From: Candidatus Pantoea varia
Lineage (GTDB): Bacteria > Pseudomonadota > Gammaproteobacteria > Enterobacterales > Enterobacteriaceae
DNA length: 64,000 bases
Reading direction: 5' to 3'
Assembly: GCF_900115075.1 (NCBI RefSeq)
Contig: NZ_FOVG01000002.1
Coordinates: forward strand, 1 to 64,000
The notes below the pieces were generated by a model that was not told the origin of the DNA, made no database searches, and worked only from the letters and a program-made list of their open reading frames with translations. Shown here in pieces: positions 51,176 to 58,870 of this stretch (the stretch's first letter is position 1; each line of letters begins with the position of its first letter). The position numbers and the translations under genes were made by a program.

Positions 51176-51697
51176 CTATGACCATTCAGCCACAATCTCG
51201 TCTGTGCTCAGCACGCGCGGCACGTTGTTGGGGATCAGTAGTGAGGCCCACACCTCATTGTGCTGGTTAATCAGCGCTTCGGCGCTGACCCAGCGGCGAT
51301 CTGCCGTGGTGTGTGCATCAGCGGCAACGGTAATGGCATAGCCCGCACTGGCCCCGACTTTTATCGTGGTATCCAGGCAGTAGTCAGTGGCACAACCGCA
51401 CACCACAAATTCCTCAACTTCCAGCCTCTTTAACAGCGCGGCCAGCTCAGTTTGCCAGAAGCTGTCGCAGGCGGTTTTAGTGACATAGTGCGCGCTATCA
51501 GGCTGACCGATTTCCGGCAGCAGATTAAAAGCGTTATTACCCTCACACATCGCGCCTTCGCGGTGCTGGACAAATATTGTGATATCGGCGCGTTCAGTCA
51601 GCCGGTTAATCTGCGCAATCCGTCCCGCTTTGTCGAAGCGTGGCGAGCTGAAGACGCCATTCTGCATATCTATAACCAATACCACGCGCTGTGCCAT
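51176..51697 (-). CDS. Isochorismatase-family cysteine hydrolase
   Basis: The 173-residue product (start ATG at 51697, seven bases after GGGA) belongs to the isochorismatase-like hydrolases. The triad is visible: Asp10 in VVLVIDMQNG, Lys74 in VTKTACDSF, and Cys107 in GCATDYCLDTT. Members with this triad hydrolyse amides such as nicotinamide or N-carbamoyl compounds; the substrate here is not known. It is divergent from an AraC-type regulator gene and lies convergent to ssb. In-frame starts at 51709 and 51712 add four or five residues. Confidence 0.88.
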   Translation of the reverse strand: MAQRVVLVIDMQNGVFSSPRFDKAGRIAQINRLTERADITIFVQHREGAMCEGNNAFNLLPEIGQPDSAHYVTKTACDSFWQTELAALLKRLEVEEFVVCGCATDYCLDTTIKVGASAGYAITVAADAHTTADRRWVSAEALINQHNEVWASLLIPNNVPRVLSTDEIVAEWS

Positions 51698-51819
51698 GCT
51701 TAGTCCCATCAATCAGAAAAAAACAGTGTCACCCGCGGCTTTACGGATAGCAATCTTTTGCATTTTCACTCCAGTCGCAGGCATGCTAAATAGGCCATCG
51801 TTTAAATAAGGAGAGAGAA

Positions 51820-52647
51820 GTGGAAGGTGTTCCGGCGAGTTTTCCCTGTGAAAAAGATCGCGCCCGGTTTCAGCAACTCGCTGAGCTGCCCGGTGTGGAA
51901 CTCTATCAGGCCCATATCTCCCGCTATGCTTTTGAACCTCATACCCATGAAGCCTTTGGGATCGGCACTATCGAAGCCGGCGCGCAGCGCTTTCGCTATC
52001 GCGGCACCGAATATACTGCGCCGGAGAACTCGCTGGTCATGATGAACCCGGACGAGCTGCATACTGGTGAGTCAGCGTGCGAGGAGGGCTGGCGCTACCA
52101 GATGATCTACATTCAGCCGCAACTGATGGATGAACTGACCGGCGATCGCGGCTGGTGGTTCAACGAGGCGCTGTTGATCGATCCGCGCGTGGCGCGGCCG
52201 CTCTCCTGCACGCTGGCGACACTCTGGCAGGCGGAATCACCACTGGCGCGCCAGAGCCTGCTCGCTGAACTGCTGTTGCAGATTCGTCCGCTGGCACGCA
52301 TGTCCTCACAGGGCAGACCGGATGCCCGGCATCGTTTTGATCAGGTAAGAGATTTTCTGCGCGCAAACCTCGCAGAACCGGTGCGGCTGAATGAGCTGGC
52401 GGCGCTGGCATCGCTATCGCCGTGGCACTTCTTACGCGCCTTTCGCCAGCACTATCACGTTACGCCGCATCAGATGCTGATGGCTTACCGGCTTTACGAC
52501 GCCAAGCAAAGGCTGGCACAGGGGGAAGCGGCCGCCAGCGTTGCGGCGGCGGTGGGATTAACCGATCAGGCCCATCTGACCCGCGCCTTTGCTAACCGAT
52601 ATGGCATCACTCCGGGCCGCTATCAAAAGCAGGTTCGCCAGTCCTGA
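51820..52647 (+). CDS. AraC-family transcriptional regulator
   Basis: The 275-residue protein has an N-terminal cupin-like AraC ligand-binding domain (HTHEAFGIGTIEAGAQRFRY near residue 40) and a C-terminal double helix-turn-helix domain (about 175-275, LNELAALASLSPWHFLRAFRQHY). The start is a GTG preceded by AAGGAG at seven bases. A DMT-family exporter gene follows after 77 bp in the same direction, and the hydrolase gene is divergent, so one or both are probable targets. AraC-DMT pairs like this are common for amino-acid or metabolite exporters. Confidence 0.9.
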   Translation: MEGVPASFPCEKDRARFQQLAELPGVELYQAHISRYAFEPHTHEAFGIGTIEAGAQRFRYRGTEYTAPENSLVMMNPDELHTGESACEEGWRYQMIYIQPQLMDELTGDRGWWFNEALLIDPRVARPLSCTLATLWQAESPLARQSLLAELLLQIRPLARMSSQGRPDARHRFDQVRDFLRANLAEPVRLNELAALASLSPWHFLRAFRQHYHVTPHQMLMAYRLYDAKQRLAQGEAAASVAAAVGLTDQAHLTRAFANRYGITPGRYQKQVRQS

Positions 52648-52724
52648 TACCACCGCAATCTGCTACAAGCATTCCTCGCCCGAACCCGCCACACTGAACT
52701 AAAAAGCTATATAAGGAAGAAATT

Positions 52725-53684
52725 ATGTTTGCTGGTGTCATGTTTGCCGTCACCGCCGGACTGCTGTGGGGGCTGATCTTTGTCGGGCCGCTGCTGGTGC
52801 CTGACTATCCTGGCGCGCTGCAATCGGCGGGACGTTATGTGGCGTTTGGACTGATTGCGCTGCCGCTGGCCTGGCACGGTCGTCATCGCCTGCGCAAGCT
52901 GGGGCGGGCTGACTGGCGTGAGGCGGTCAAGCTCTCGCTGGTGGGGAACCTCTTCTATTATGCGTTTCTGGCGAATGCCATTCAGCGTACCGGCGGGCCG
53001 GTCTCCACCATGATTATTGGCACGCTGCCGGTGGTGATCGCCGTGACCGCTAATCTCTGTTACGGCCATCTTGAAGGAAGACTGCCGTGGCGGCGGCTGT
53101 TTCCGGCGCTGGTCATGATGGCGGCGGGATTACTCTGCGTGAATGCGGCGGAGCTTCAGAGTCAGGGCCACCTGCTTGATCTGGGCCGTTATCTGACCGG
53201 TATCGTGCTGGCCCTGCTGGCCGTGGTCTGCTGGACCTGGTATCCGCTGCGCAATGCCCGCTGGCTTCGGACCCATCCTGAACTGCGCCCCTCGACCTGG
53301 GCCACGGCGCAGGGCATCGTGACGCTGCCGATGGCGCTGATCATGTACGCACTGGTCAGTGTGCAGCTCGCCTGGCAGCAGCCCGATTTCTCGCTGCCGT
53401 TTGGGCCGCGTCCTGCCGTGTTTATCTCCCTGATGCTGACGATTGGTCTGCTCTGTTCCTGGCTGGGCACCTTATGCTGGAACGCTGCCAGCCAGCGTCT
53501 GCCCACCGTACTGATGGGACCACTCATCGTTTTCGAGATTCTTTTTGGCCTGTTGTGGACTTTTCTCTGGTATCAAAGCTGGCCACCGCAGCTCACCGTG
53601 ACGGGCATTGTTTGTCTGATGGCCGGTGTCCTGTGGGCGATGCGTATCAAACCCCAACCTCTCGTGGTCTCATTTAACCAGTAA
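52725..53684 (+). CDS. EamA/DMT-family transporter
   Basis: The 319-residue product has ten predicted membrane helices in two EamA repeats and begins MFAGVMFAVTAGLLWGLIFV. DMT proteins of this kind usually export amino acids or other metabolites. AAGGAAG precedes the ATG. It follows the AraC-type regulator in the same direction and ends at a strong terminator. The substrate is not known. Confidence 0.88.
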   Translation: MFAGVMFAVTAGLLWGLIFVGPLLVPDYPGALQSAGRYVAFGLIALPLAWHGRHRLRKLGRADWREAVKLSLVGNLFYYAFLANAIQRTGGPVSTMIIGTLPVVIAVTANLCYGHLEGRLPWRRLFPALVMMAAGLLCVNAAELQSQGHLLDLGRYLTGIVLALLAVVCWTWYPLRNARWLRTHPELRPSTWATAQGIVTLPMALIMYALVSVQLAWQQPDFSLPFGPRPAVFISLMLTIGLLCSWLGTLCWNAASQRLPTVLMGPLIVFEILFGLLWTFLWYQSWPPQLTVTGIVCLMAGVLWAMRIKPQPLVVSFNQ

Positions 53685-53710
53685 CCCGCGAAAATCACTC
53701 AGACCCTTCT

Positions 53711-53740
53711 GCCGCGTGGAAACCCCGCCACGCGGCTTTT
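53711..53740 (+). terminator. Terminator after the DMT transporter
   Basis: GCCGCGTGG and CCACGCGGC form a 9-bp stem with an 8-base loop followed by five T. Confidence 0.9.
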
Positions 53741-54063
53741 TAAGATTAAACCCTATCCCGATTTGCACGCTCTCAGGCAGATTTATGCCGCGAAATCGAT
53801 TTCATACCGCTGTGTGATTGTACCGTCTCCCCCAATTACCTCTCTCATCCCCCGTTCTTCAGTGAAAAAACGGCACTTAGGGTCTGCTACGCGCAGCCCT
53901 TTTCAGTCCTGTAAGGGGGTTATTGCTCAGATATCCGTCATTAATCAGGAAAAATAGCGCAGCATTATGGACGTTACGCTTTTATCAGCGGCTATTTATT
54001 GCGGTATGGTCCTGAGAAAGAGAGGCCAGAAACCACTATTAACTTCACTCAGTGATAAATGAG

Positions 54064-54077
54064 TAAGAAAATTCCGC
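54064..54077. promoter_or_regulatory. Candidate RcsAB box in the gene-free stretch
   Basis: TAAGAAAATTCCGC fits TRVGAAWAWTSYGR at 13 of 14 positions. No gene start lies close by; the nearest genes are the DMT transporter (upstream) and the transposase-derived protein (convergent). Confidence 0.35.
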
Positions 54078-54379
54078 CGCTGCGTTATTAATTAAAGATT
54101 AATCTCTGGCATCAATGATGCGCAATGAAGAGAGTCAAAAGATAGACACTGAACGTTAGTGATAAGGAGCAATAAACTATTTATCCCGGATTAATCCTGG
54201 AGTAAGTTAATGCAATAAACCCATAGCCGCGAATTAAAACGAAGCCGTAAAATTTGAGTTAGTGCCACCATTAACTTAAAAGTGTGTTGGTTGTTTTTCG
54301 CGCGATGATTAAAGTGGCTTAATAAAACTGAAGGGAATTAGTTCCGACGATTAGCTGGGCTTACGTAAAAAATGGAGGG

Positions 54380-54405
54380 CCCAATCCCGCGTAAACGAGA
54401 TTGGG
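54380..54405 (-). terminator. Hairpin downstream of the transposase-derived gene
   Basis: CCCAATC and GATTGGG pair around a loop that itself holds CG/CG. On the minus strand a T-run (six T) follows seven to eight bases after the stem. It may end the minus-strand transcript of the transposase-derived gene, about 200 bp after its stop. Confidence 0.4.
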
Positions 54406-54607
54406 AGGGGAAGAATAGCCGTATAATGAGAGACTTTTGCTGTTGTGAATCAATTTTACCGCAAAAAAAGAAGCTTAGCCGTGAAGCCATTCATTAGTTA
54501 TAAATGGAGCGGAAAAGGGTGCCGCAATTGTCCTGTTAAATGATCTTCATCTCTTCTGGTAAGAACAAATCTCAGCGTTAAGTCTAAAAAGCGCGGTAGC
54601 ATTGTGT

Positions 54608-55003
54608 TTAGCGGTTCTCCGTGCCTGACGGATAATGGTATACGCTGCGGCTGATATCTAATAAGCGGCAGCTACGACGGGTACCGATGTCGAAGGTAGT
54701 CTGCAGGAAATCCACAGCCTGACGTTTTTCATTAGTCGTAAAGAAGTGCTTCAGAACGCTCTGCAGCATCTCTTTATCCGAGTTGAGCGTCTGCAATTCA
54801 CGTGTGATGTTTTGCAGTTTTTCTTCCAGCTCTTTGATTTTTCTGCCTTCTTCCGAAGACAGCCCAGAAAACTTCTTCTTCCAGCTATAGAACGTGGCTT
54901 CAGAGATACCTAACTCTTCACAAATCTCTCTGACTTTCACGCCCGATTCAGAAGCTTTAATGGCATTTGTGATTTGATCTTCGCTGTATCGTGACTTTCT
55001 CAT
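54608..55003 (-). CDS. Small transposase-derived DNA-binding protein (IS3 OrfA-like)
   Basis: The 131-residue product starts like IS3-family OrfA: a helix-turn-helix (RYSEDQITNAIKASESG to ISEATFYSWKKKFSG, residues about 4-46) and a leucine-zipper-like helix (KIKELEEKLQNITRELQTLN, residues about 55-75). From about residue 80 it continues into what is normally the start of OrfB (KRQAVDFLQTTFDIGTRRSC), in frame and without frameshift, then stops before the DDE catalytic domain. No insertion-sequence ends were found. So it cannot transpose by itself; it is either a remnant or a domesticated DNA-binding protein. AGAG lies five bases before its ATG. Confidence 0.75.
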   Translation of the reverse strand: MRKSRYSEDQITNAIKASESGVKVREICEELGISEATFYSWKKKFSGLSSEEGRKIKELEEKLQNITRELQTLNSDKEMLQSVLKHFFTTNEKRQAVDFLQTTFDIGTRRSCRLLDISRSVYHYPSGTENR

Positions 55004-55527
55004 AAATGCTCTTACCTTTCTTATCGATTAATGGATGAGAATGACTTTAATAATTTCTGGCACTGTAAGATTTTATTAAGGCAGTATTAAAGTGCGCGAA
55101 TTGAATTGCGAAGCCTAAATTAAGATATTTAGAAGAAATATCATCATGGGATAAATCTTATTTTATTCTTATCAGGGGGGCGCGCCTTCCTGGAGGGGGA
55201 TTTTTGTTATAAATTCATCGCATCCAAAATACGAAAAAATACTCAGTACATTGGATATTTAGCCTGACCGACGTGATTAATATGCCGGTAGGGCGCTTTG
55301 AGGTTGTTTTATTTTCAGCCTGAAATCGTTTCCATTTGAAGTGATTCGCGCCATTTATAATAAGAATTATCCTGAATTCACTCTCCGGATTATGATTTGC
55401 ATCTCAATTTTCGGACCAGCTTGGTCTGAAGTCTTACGTTTTCGCCAGGCCCACTGAGCGCTTATTAATTCGTTACAGGGATGTTGTACCGAAGCGGTTG
55501 TAGTTGAGTAATACTAAGGAAGAGTCG
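55004..55527. other. AT-rich leader region of the flippase operon
   Basis: About 520 bp with no gene, lying between the divergent transposase-derived gene and the flippase gene. It contains an RcsAB-box-like site at 55361-55374 and a weak resemblance to the ops element at about 55285. It should hold the promoters of both flanking genes. No terminator or RNA gene was recognised. Confidence 0.6.
55361..55374. promoter_or_regulatory. Candidate RcsAB box upstream of the flippase gene
   Basis: TAAGAATTATCCTG has the half-sites TAAGAAT and TCCT(A/G) of the Rcs box, 154 bp before the flippase start. It agrees at 12 of 14 positions with TRVGAAWAWTSYGR. Rcs control of this surface module is inferred. 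Confidence 0.45.
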
Positions 55528-56784
55528 ATGAAATTGAGCGTAATGTCTAATGCCGCCTGGATGATGTCTGAGAAGATCATCTCCGTTTTTGGCGTCATTT
55601 TTGTGACGTCTTACGTGGCGAAGTCCTTTGGCCCAACGGTGTTTGGCCAGATGGCGTTTTCTACCTCACTATTTGCGATGGTGCAAACCGTTGCAATCTT
55701 TGGCACCGAAACCATTCTGTTTAAGCGCGTCAGCAAAAATGCGTCAAAAGGCCTGCGCCTGATGACCATCGCCCGCACGATGCGCATGGTGTTATTGCTG
55801 GTCACTTCGGTGCCAGTCTTAATCTGGGTCTGGTACAACATGCAGGAAAACTTCCTGGCATTTGCACTGGCCTCATTTATTGCCTCGGTTTTTGTCACCC
55901 AGGACACCTTCAGCGTTTATAACAACGCGCGTCTTGCTTCGCGTCTTAACACCATCGCTAATGCCGTGGGCATGCTGCTGAGTTTCGGCATCAGCTTCAC
56001 CGTCGCCTGGCTGCGTCTTAATCCGCTGTGGCTGACGCTGTCGATTGTGGCCGTGACCCTGGTACCTTACCTGATCAAGCGTCACAACTTTTATCAGGAC
56101 CATCAGGATCAGATGCCACCGCGCGAAAAGCGCACCGCCTATCTGCGCTATCTGATGTATGCCGGACTGCCGCTGGCGATCTCCAGCATCTTCATCTCAG
56201 TACAGGTCAAGGCGGCGCAGATGTTTCTGGCAGGCACGGCTCCTGCCCGCGACCTTGGCCTGTTTGCGGCGGCGAATACGATTTCCGCCTCCTGGATTTT
56301 TATCCCGGTGGCGCTCATTACCTCCTGCTTCACTGAGATCTTCAGGGAGCGCGGCGAGGTCGCCATTAAGCTGGCGGCGCGGCTTAATGGTTACGTTATG
56401 GGTGTTTCATTGGTGATGCTGCTCGTCATTTCGCTGTACGGCGAGCGGATCATCATTGCGTTGTACGGACCGGAATACACACAGTCAGGAAGTCTCATTA
56501 CGTTGCTGTCGATAGCGACCAGCTTTTCGGCAATGGGGACCGTAGCATATCGCTACATGGTCAAAGAGGGAGGATTTAACTACTTGCTGAGGAAAATCAT
56601 CTGCCTGATGGTCATCAGTTTGCCGCTCTCCTGGTGGTTGATCCAGGGTCACGGCATCATGGGGGCCGCGTGGAGCGTTTTCCTTTCAGAACTTTTGTCC
56701 CTGACCGTAATGAATTACTTCTTTAAAAACGGCGTCATTCAAAAGATTCAAGTTTCCTCACTCAACTACAAAACATACAAATGA
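55528..56784 (+). CDS. Wzx-like polysaccharide flippase
   Basis: The 418-residue product is an inner-membrane transporter of the MOP superfamily with about 12 helices, of the kind that flips lipid-linked sugar units (Wzx/RfbX type). The start begins AAWMMSEKIISVFGVIFVTSYVA near residue 8 and the central loop LLYGPEY-like motif appears as ALYGPEYTQSG near 315. The ATG at 55528 follows AAGGAAGAG; a TTG at 55504 is unlikely. The next gene, a TupA-like ATP-grasp protein, starts eight bases after its stop. No glycosyltransferase or polymerase genes lie near it, so the sugar substrate must be made elsewhere. Confidence 0.85.
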   Translation: MKLSVMSNAAWMMSEKIISVFGVIFVTSYVAKSFGPTVFGQMAFSTSLFAMVQTVAIFGTETILFKRVSKNASKGLRLMTIARTMRMVLLLVTSVPVLIWVWYNMQENFLAFALASFIASVFVTQDTFSVYNNARLASRLNTIANAVGMLLSFGISFTVAWLRLNPLWLTLSIVAVTLVPYLIKRHNFYQDHQDQMPPREKRTAYLRYLMYAGLPLAISSIFISVQVKAAQMFLAGTAPARDLGLFAAANTISASWIFIPVALITSCFTEIFRERGEVAIKLAARLNGYVMGVSLVMLLVISLYGERIIIALYGPEYTQSGSLITLLSIATSFSAMGTVAYRYMVKEGGFNYLLRKIICLMVISLPLSWWLIQGHGIMGAAWSVFLSELLSLTVMNYFFKNGVIQKIQVSSLNYKTYK

Positions 56785-56792
56785 GGTCAGAT

Positions 56793-57743
56793 ATGCTCAA
56801 GTTGAAAGAAGAACTCAGAAAAAGTGTGCAGTACTTTATTAAGAAGATGCCCTGGGCTTATCAGGATCGCATTTACTACTTCCACAAGTTCAGAAAGCTG
56901 CCCAATCTGCGTCAGCCAAAAGTGTTCAACGAGAAGGTGTTGTACCGTAAGTTTATCTTCGGCGATTACCAGAGTTACGGTCGTCTGTCAGATAAGTACT
57001 CGGTGCGCGAATTCATTGCTGAAAAAATTGGTAATGAATACCTGATCCCGCTGGTACACGAAACCACTGACCCGACAACGCTGAACAGCTTACCCTGCTG
57101 GAAAGGGACGGTGATTAAGCCGAACCACGCCTCCAACATGGTTGAGATTCTGCTGGAAGAGCCGGACGCACTGCGCAAGCAGCAGATCATTCATGACTGC
57201 TATCGCTGGCTGAAGACCGACTTTGCCAACGAAGCGCGTGAGATTCACTATCGTTACATCAAGCCACGTATCCTGGTTGAGAAATACATTGGTGATGGCA
57301 AGAGCGCGCCGATTGATTACAAGTTCCATATGTTCAACAAGCGTGATGGCAAGTTCGAATATGTGCTGCAGGTGATCTACAACCGCTGCCAGCCGCTGCT
57401 TTCGATGAACTTCTACGTGAATAACCTCAATGAGGCCTATCACAAGATTCGCGATACCGGTCTGGATGTGTCACCGATTATGCCGTCACTGGAACATGCG
57501 CTCGAACTGAGTAAGAAGCTGGCCAGCGATTTCGACTACGTGCGTGTGGACTGGTATATCCATGACGAACGCATCTACTTTGGCGAACTGACCTTCACCC
57601 CAGGTGCAGGACTGGTCACCGGCTTAGATCGTGGTTTAAATCAGATGATGGGAGATATGTGGATTCAGGATCGCCGCGGAACGCAGAGCCCGGGCGTTAC
57701 AGTGCAGGATGTAAATATCCCTGCCATGTTGAAGAAAATTTAA
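56793..57743 (+). CDS. TupA-like ATP-grasp protein
   Basis: The 316-residue product resembles the ATP-grasp proteins named after TupA of teichuronopeptide synthesis. Visible blocks are RQPKVFNEKVLYRKF near residue 35, LSDKYSVREFI near 62, KGTVIKPNHASNMVEI near 105 (nucleotide-binding strand), RILVEKYIGDGK near 160, DYKFHMFNKRDG near 177, and the probable Mg-binding YVRVDWYIHDERIYFGELTFTPGAG near 250. ATP-grasp enzymes join carboxylates to amines or similar groups, so it may attach an amino acid or other group to a polysaccharide unit. GAGG precedes the ATG by six bases; an ATG at 56781 overlapping the flippase stop is the alternative. The reaction is not known. Confidence 0.8.
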   Translation: MLKLKEELRKSVQYFIKKMPWAYQDRIYYFHKFRKLPNLRQPKVFNEKVLYRKFIFGDYQSYGRLSDKYSVREFIAEKIGNEYLIPLVHETTDPTTLNSLPCWKGTVIKPNHASNMVEILLEEPDALRKQQIIHDCYRWLKTDFANEAREIHYRYIKPRILVEKYIGDGKSAPIDYKFHMFNKRDGKFEYVLQVIYNRCQPLLSMNFYVNNLNEAYHKIRDTGLDVSPIMPSLEHALELSKKLASDFDYVRVDWYIHDERIYFGELTFTPGAGLVTGLDRGLNQMMGDMWIQDRRGTQSPGVTVQDVNIPAMLKKI

Positions 57744-57759
57744 GCACACACAGCAATAT

Positions 57760-57786
57760 AAAAAACCCCGCTTAGCGGGGTTTTTT
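57760..57786. terminator. Bidirectional terminator between the ATP-grasp gene and yjcB
   Basis: AAAAACCCCGC and GCGGGGTTTTTT form a strong stem with A- and T-runs on either side, serving both convergent genes. Confidence 0.92.
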
Positions 57787-57809
57787 ATGCGCAAAATTCA
57801 GGGAATCAA

Positions 57810-58091
57810 TCAGGGCATCGGCCAGTCAGCAGGCGCCTGGCTCATCACATCGATAAAGGCATGCTTTGAGATCTCCACGAAGTTATGCACGTTTTCCATG
57901 CTCAGGGTAATGCCCATCAGACCGGTAACAAACCAGCAGGTCATGCCTAAACCAATTCCGCCACACATGAATGCCATCACATGACGGCTATCCTGACGAA
58001 GTTTGGTTTTCAGGGTGCTGGCAAAAAACATCATGATTGCGCTCAGCAATTCCCAACGCATAACAAGAAAACTGGTGGTTAACGTAGCCAT
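57810..58091 (-). CDS. yjcB: Inner-membrane protein YjcB
   Basis: YjcB is a small membrane protein of unknown function. The ATG at 58091, eight bases after GAGG, gives 93 residues, equal to E. coli YjcB; it begins MATLTTSFLVMRWELLSAIMMF and ends in PADWPMP, both like E. coli. Two or three hydrophobic helices are visible (about 8-25, 38-58). A longer reading from 58184 would translate a large leader hairpin and was rejected. A perfect CRP site lies about 105 bp upstream. Confidence 0.9.
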   Translation of the reverse strand: MATLTTSFLVMRWELLSAIMMFFASTLKTKLRQDSRHVMAFMCGGIGLGMTCWFVTGLMGITLSMENVHNFVEISKHAFIDVMSQAPADWPMP

Positions 58092-58144
58092 CGGCCGGAC
58101 CTCAATATCAACAGGTAATCCTGACAATCTGCAGACATCACCGG

Positions 58145-58180
58145 CGGCGAAAAAGTGTGTCAGGGAAGACTTTTTCGCCG
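58145..58180 (-). other. Strong hairpin in the yjcB leader
   Basis: CGGCGAAAAAGT and ACTTTTTCGCCG form a perfect 12-bp inverted repeat with a 12-base loop, 54 bp before the yjcB start and just downstream of the CRP site. No T-run follows on the minus strand. Confidence 0.6.
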
Positions 58181-58197
58181 TCAAACCAGGTTCAAAG

Positions 58198-58213
58198 TGT
58201 GACTTGGGTCACA
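58198..58213. promoter_or_regulatory. CRP site upstream of yjcB
   Basis: TGTGACTTGGGTCACA has both perfect half-sites TGTGA and TCACA with a 6-bp spacer. It lies in the yjcB-soxS region; by position it should act on yjcB (minus). Confidence 0.7.
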
Positions 58214-58344
58214 TTATATCACCAGATTTTAAATTTTGAACAAAATTTACACGGCTATGGCAGTGGTACGAAGGAAGGGTCAGCAGCAGAAGAAGAACGG
58301 CGCGGAAATCAGTCAGATGCGCCCGGAGCGGGCGCAACGGAGAA

Positions 58345-58770
58345 TTAGCGAATCGGGCAGCATTCGCCGGTGGTGCGCTGGGTAAAGCTATTGATCGGAT
58401 CGTTATAGCCAAAACTCAGCAGGCGCGGGCGCTGAATCGCCTGGCGGCGCATGGTATGGCGGTATGCGGTAGGCGTCTGAGCAAACTGACGACGAAACAC
58501 CCGTGAGAAGGTCTGCTGTGAGTCATAGCCATACTGCATCGCAATATCAAACACCGGACGCTGTGTCTGCGACAGGGCTTCTGCTGCCAGCGTCAGGCGG
58601 CGCTCACGAATATAGCCACCCAGCGTCTGTTTCGTTACGGAACGGAACATACGCTGCAGATGCCATTTCGAATAGCCCGATTTCGCCGCAACTTCATCGA
58701 TAGACAGGCTCTTATCCAGGTTCTGGTCAATCCAGTGCGTCAGGGAATGAATGATCTCTTCTTGCATCAT
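58345..58770 (-). CDS. soxS: Superoxide-response regulator SoxS
   Basis: SoxS is the AraC-family activator of the superoxide regulon, made only when SoxR is oxidised. The protein has the double helix-turn-helix (WIDQNLDKSLSIDEVAAKSG with YSKWHLQRMFRSV; second motif IAMQYGYDSQQTFSRVFRRQF). At 141 residues it is about 34 longer than E. coli SoxS (107): a C-terminal tail RRQAIQRPRLLSFGYND... with two adjacent cysteines near the end (GECCPIR). It is divergent from soxR with the SoxR operator between them. Confidence 0.94.
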   Translation of the reverse strand: MMQEEIIHSLTHWIDQNLDKSLSIDEVAAKSGYSKWHLQRMFRSVTKQTLGGYIRERRLTLAAEALSQTQRPVFDIAMQYGYDSQQTFSRVFRRQFAQTPTAYRHTMRRQAIQRPRLLSFGYNDPINSFTQRTTGECCPIR

Positions 58771-58832
58771 GGCCTCATCCTTCTGGTGCTTAATAAGGGG
58801 TAATGGGAGTTTAGGGGTTTCGATGGAGAGCG

Positions 58833-58863
58833 AGTATAATTCCTCAAGTTAACTTGAGGTAAA
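58833..58863 (-). promoter_or_regulatory. soxS promoter and SoxR operator
   Basis: The perfect 18-bp palindrome CCTCAAGTTAACTTGAGG (58842-58859) lies between the soxS -35 (TTTACC, 58863-58858) and -10 (TATACT, 58838-58833) elements, with the overlong 19-bp spacer typical of MerR-family promoters. Oxidised SoxR bound here activates soxS. Confidence 0.92.
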
Positions 58864-58870
58864 GAGCCTG

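Larger units (their letters stand above)
53741..54607. other. AT-rich gene-free stretch upstream of the surface-module region
   Basis: About 870 bp without a credible gene, clearly richer in A and T than the flanking core genes. It holds an RcsAB-box-like site (54064-54077), a hairpin (54380-54405) and a TATAAT hexamer at 54422. A 31-codon ORF at 53967 has no ribosome-binding site and was not called. Origin by transfer or decay of older genes is possible. Confidence 0.6.

Noticed and set aside
53967..54062. 31-codon ORF starting MDVTLLSAAIYCGMVL
   Set aside because: No ribosome-binding site and no recognisable similarity; short ORFs are expected by chance here.
54608..55003. Intact IS3-family insertion sequence
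   Set aside because: No catalytic DDE part, no terminal inverted repeats and no target-site duplication were found around the ORF; only a derived fragment is supported.
55283..55295. Possible ops/JUMPstart element (GCCGGTAGGGCGC) before the flippase gene
   Set aside because: Only about 9 of 12 positions agree with GGCGGTAGYGTG and the wider JUMPstart context is missing.
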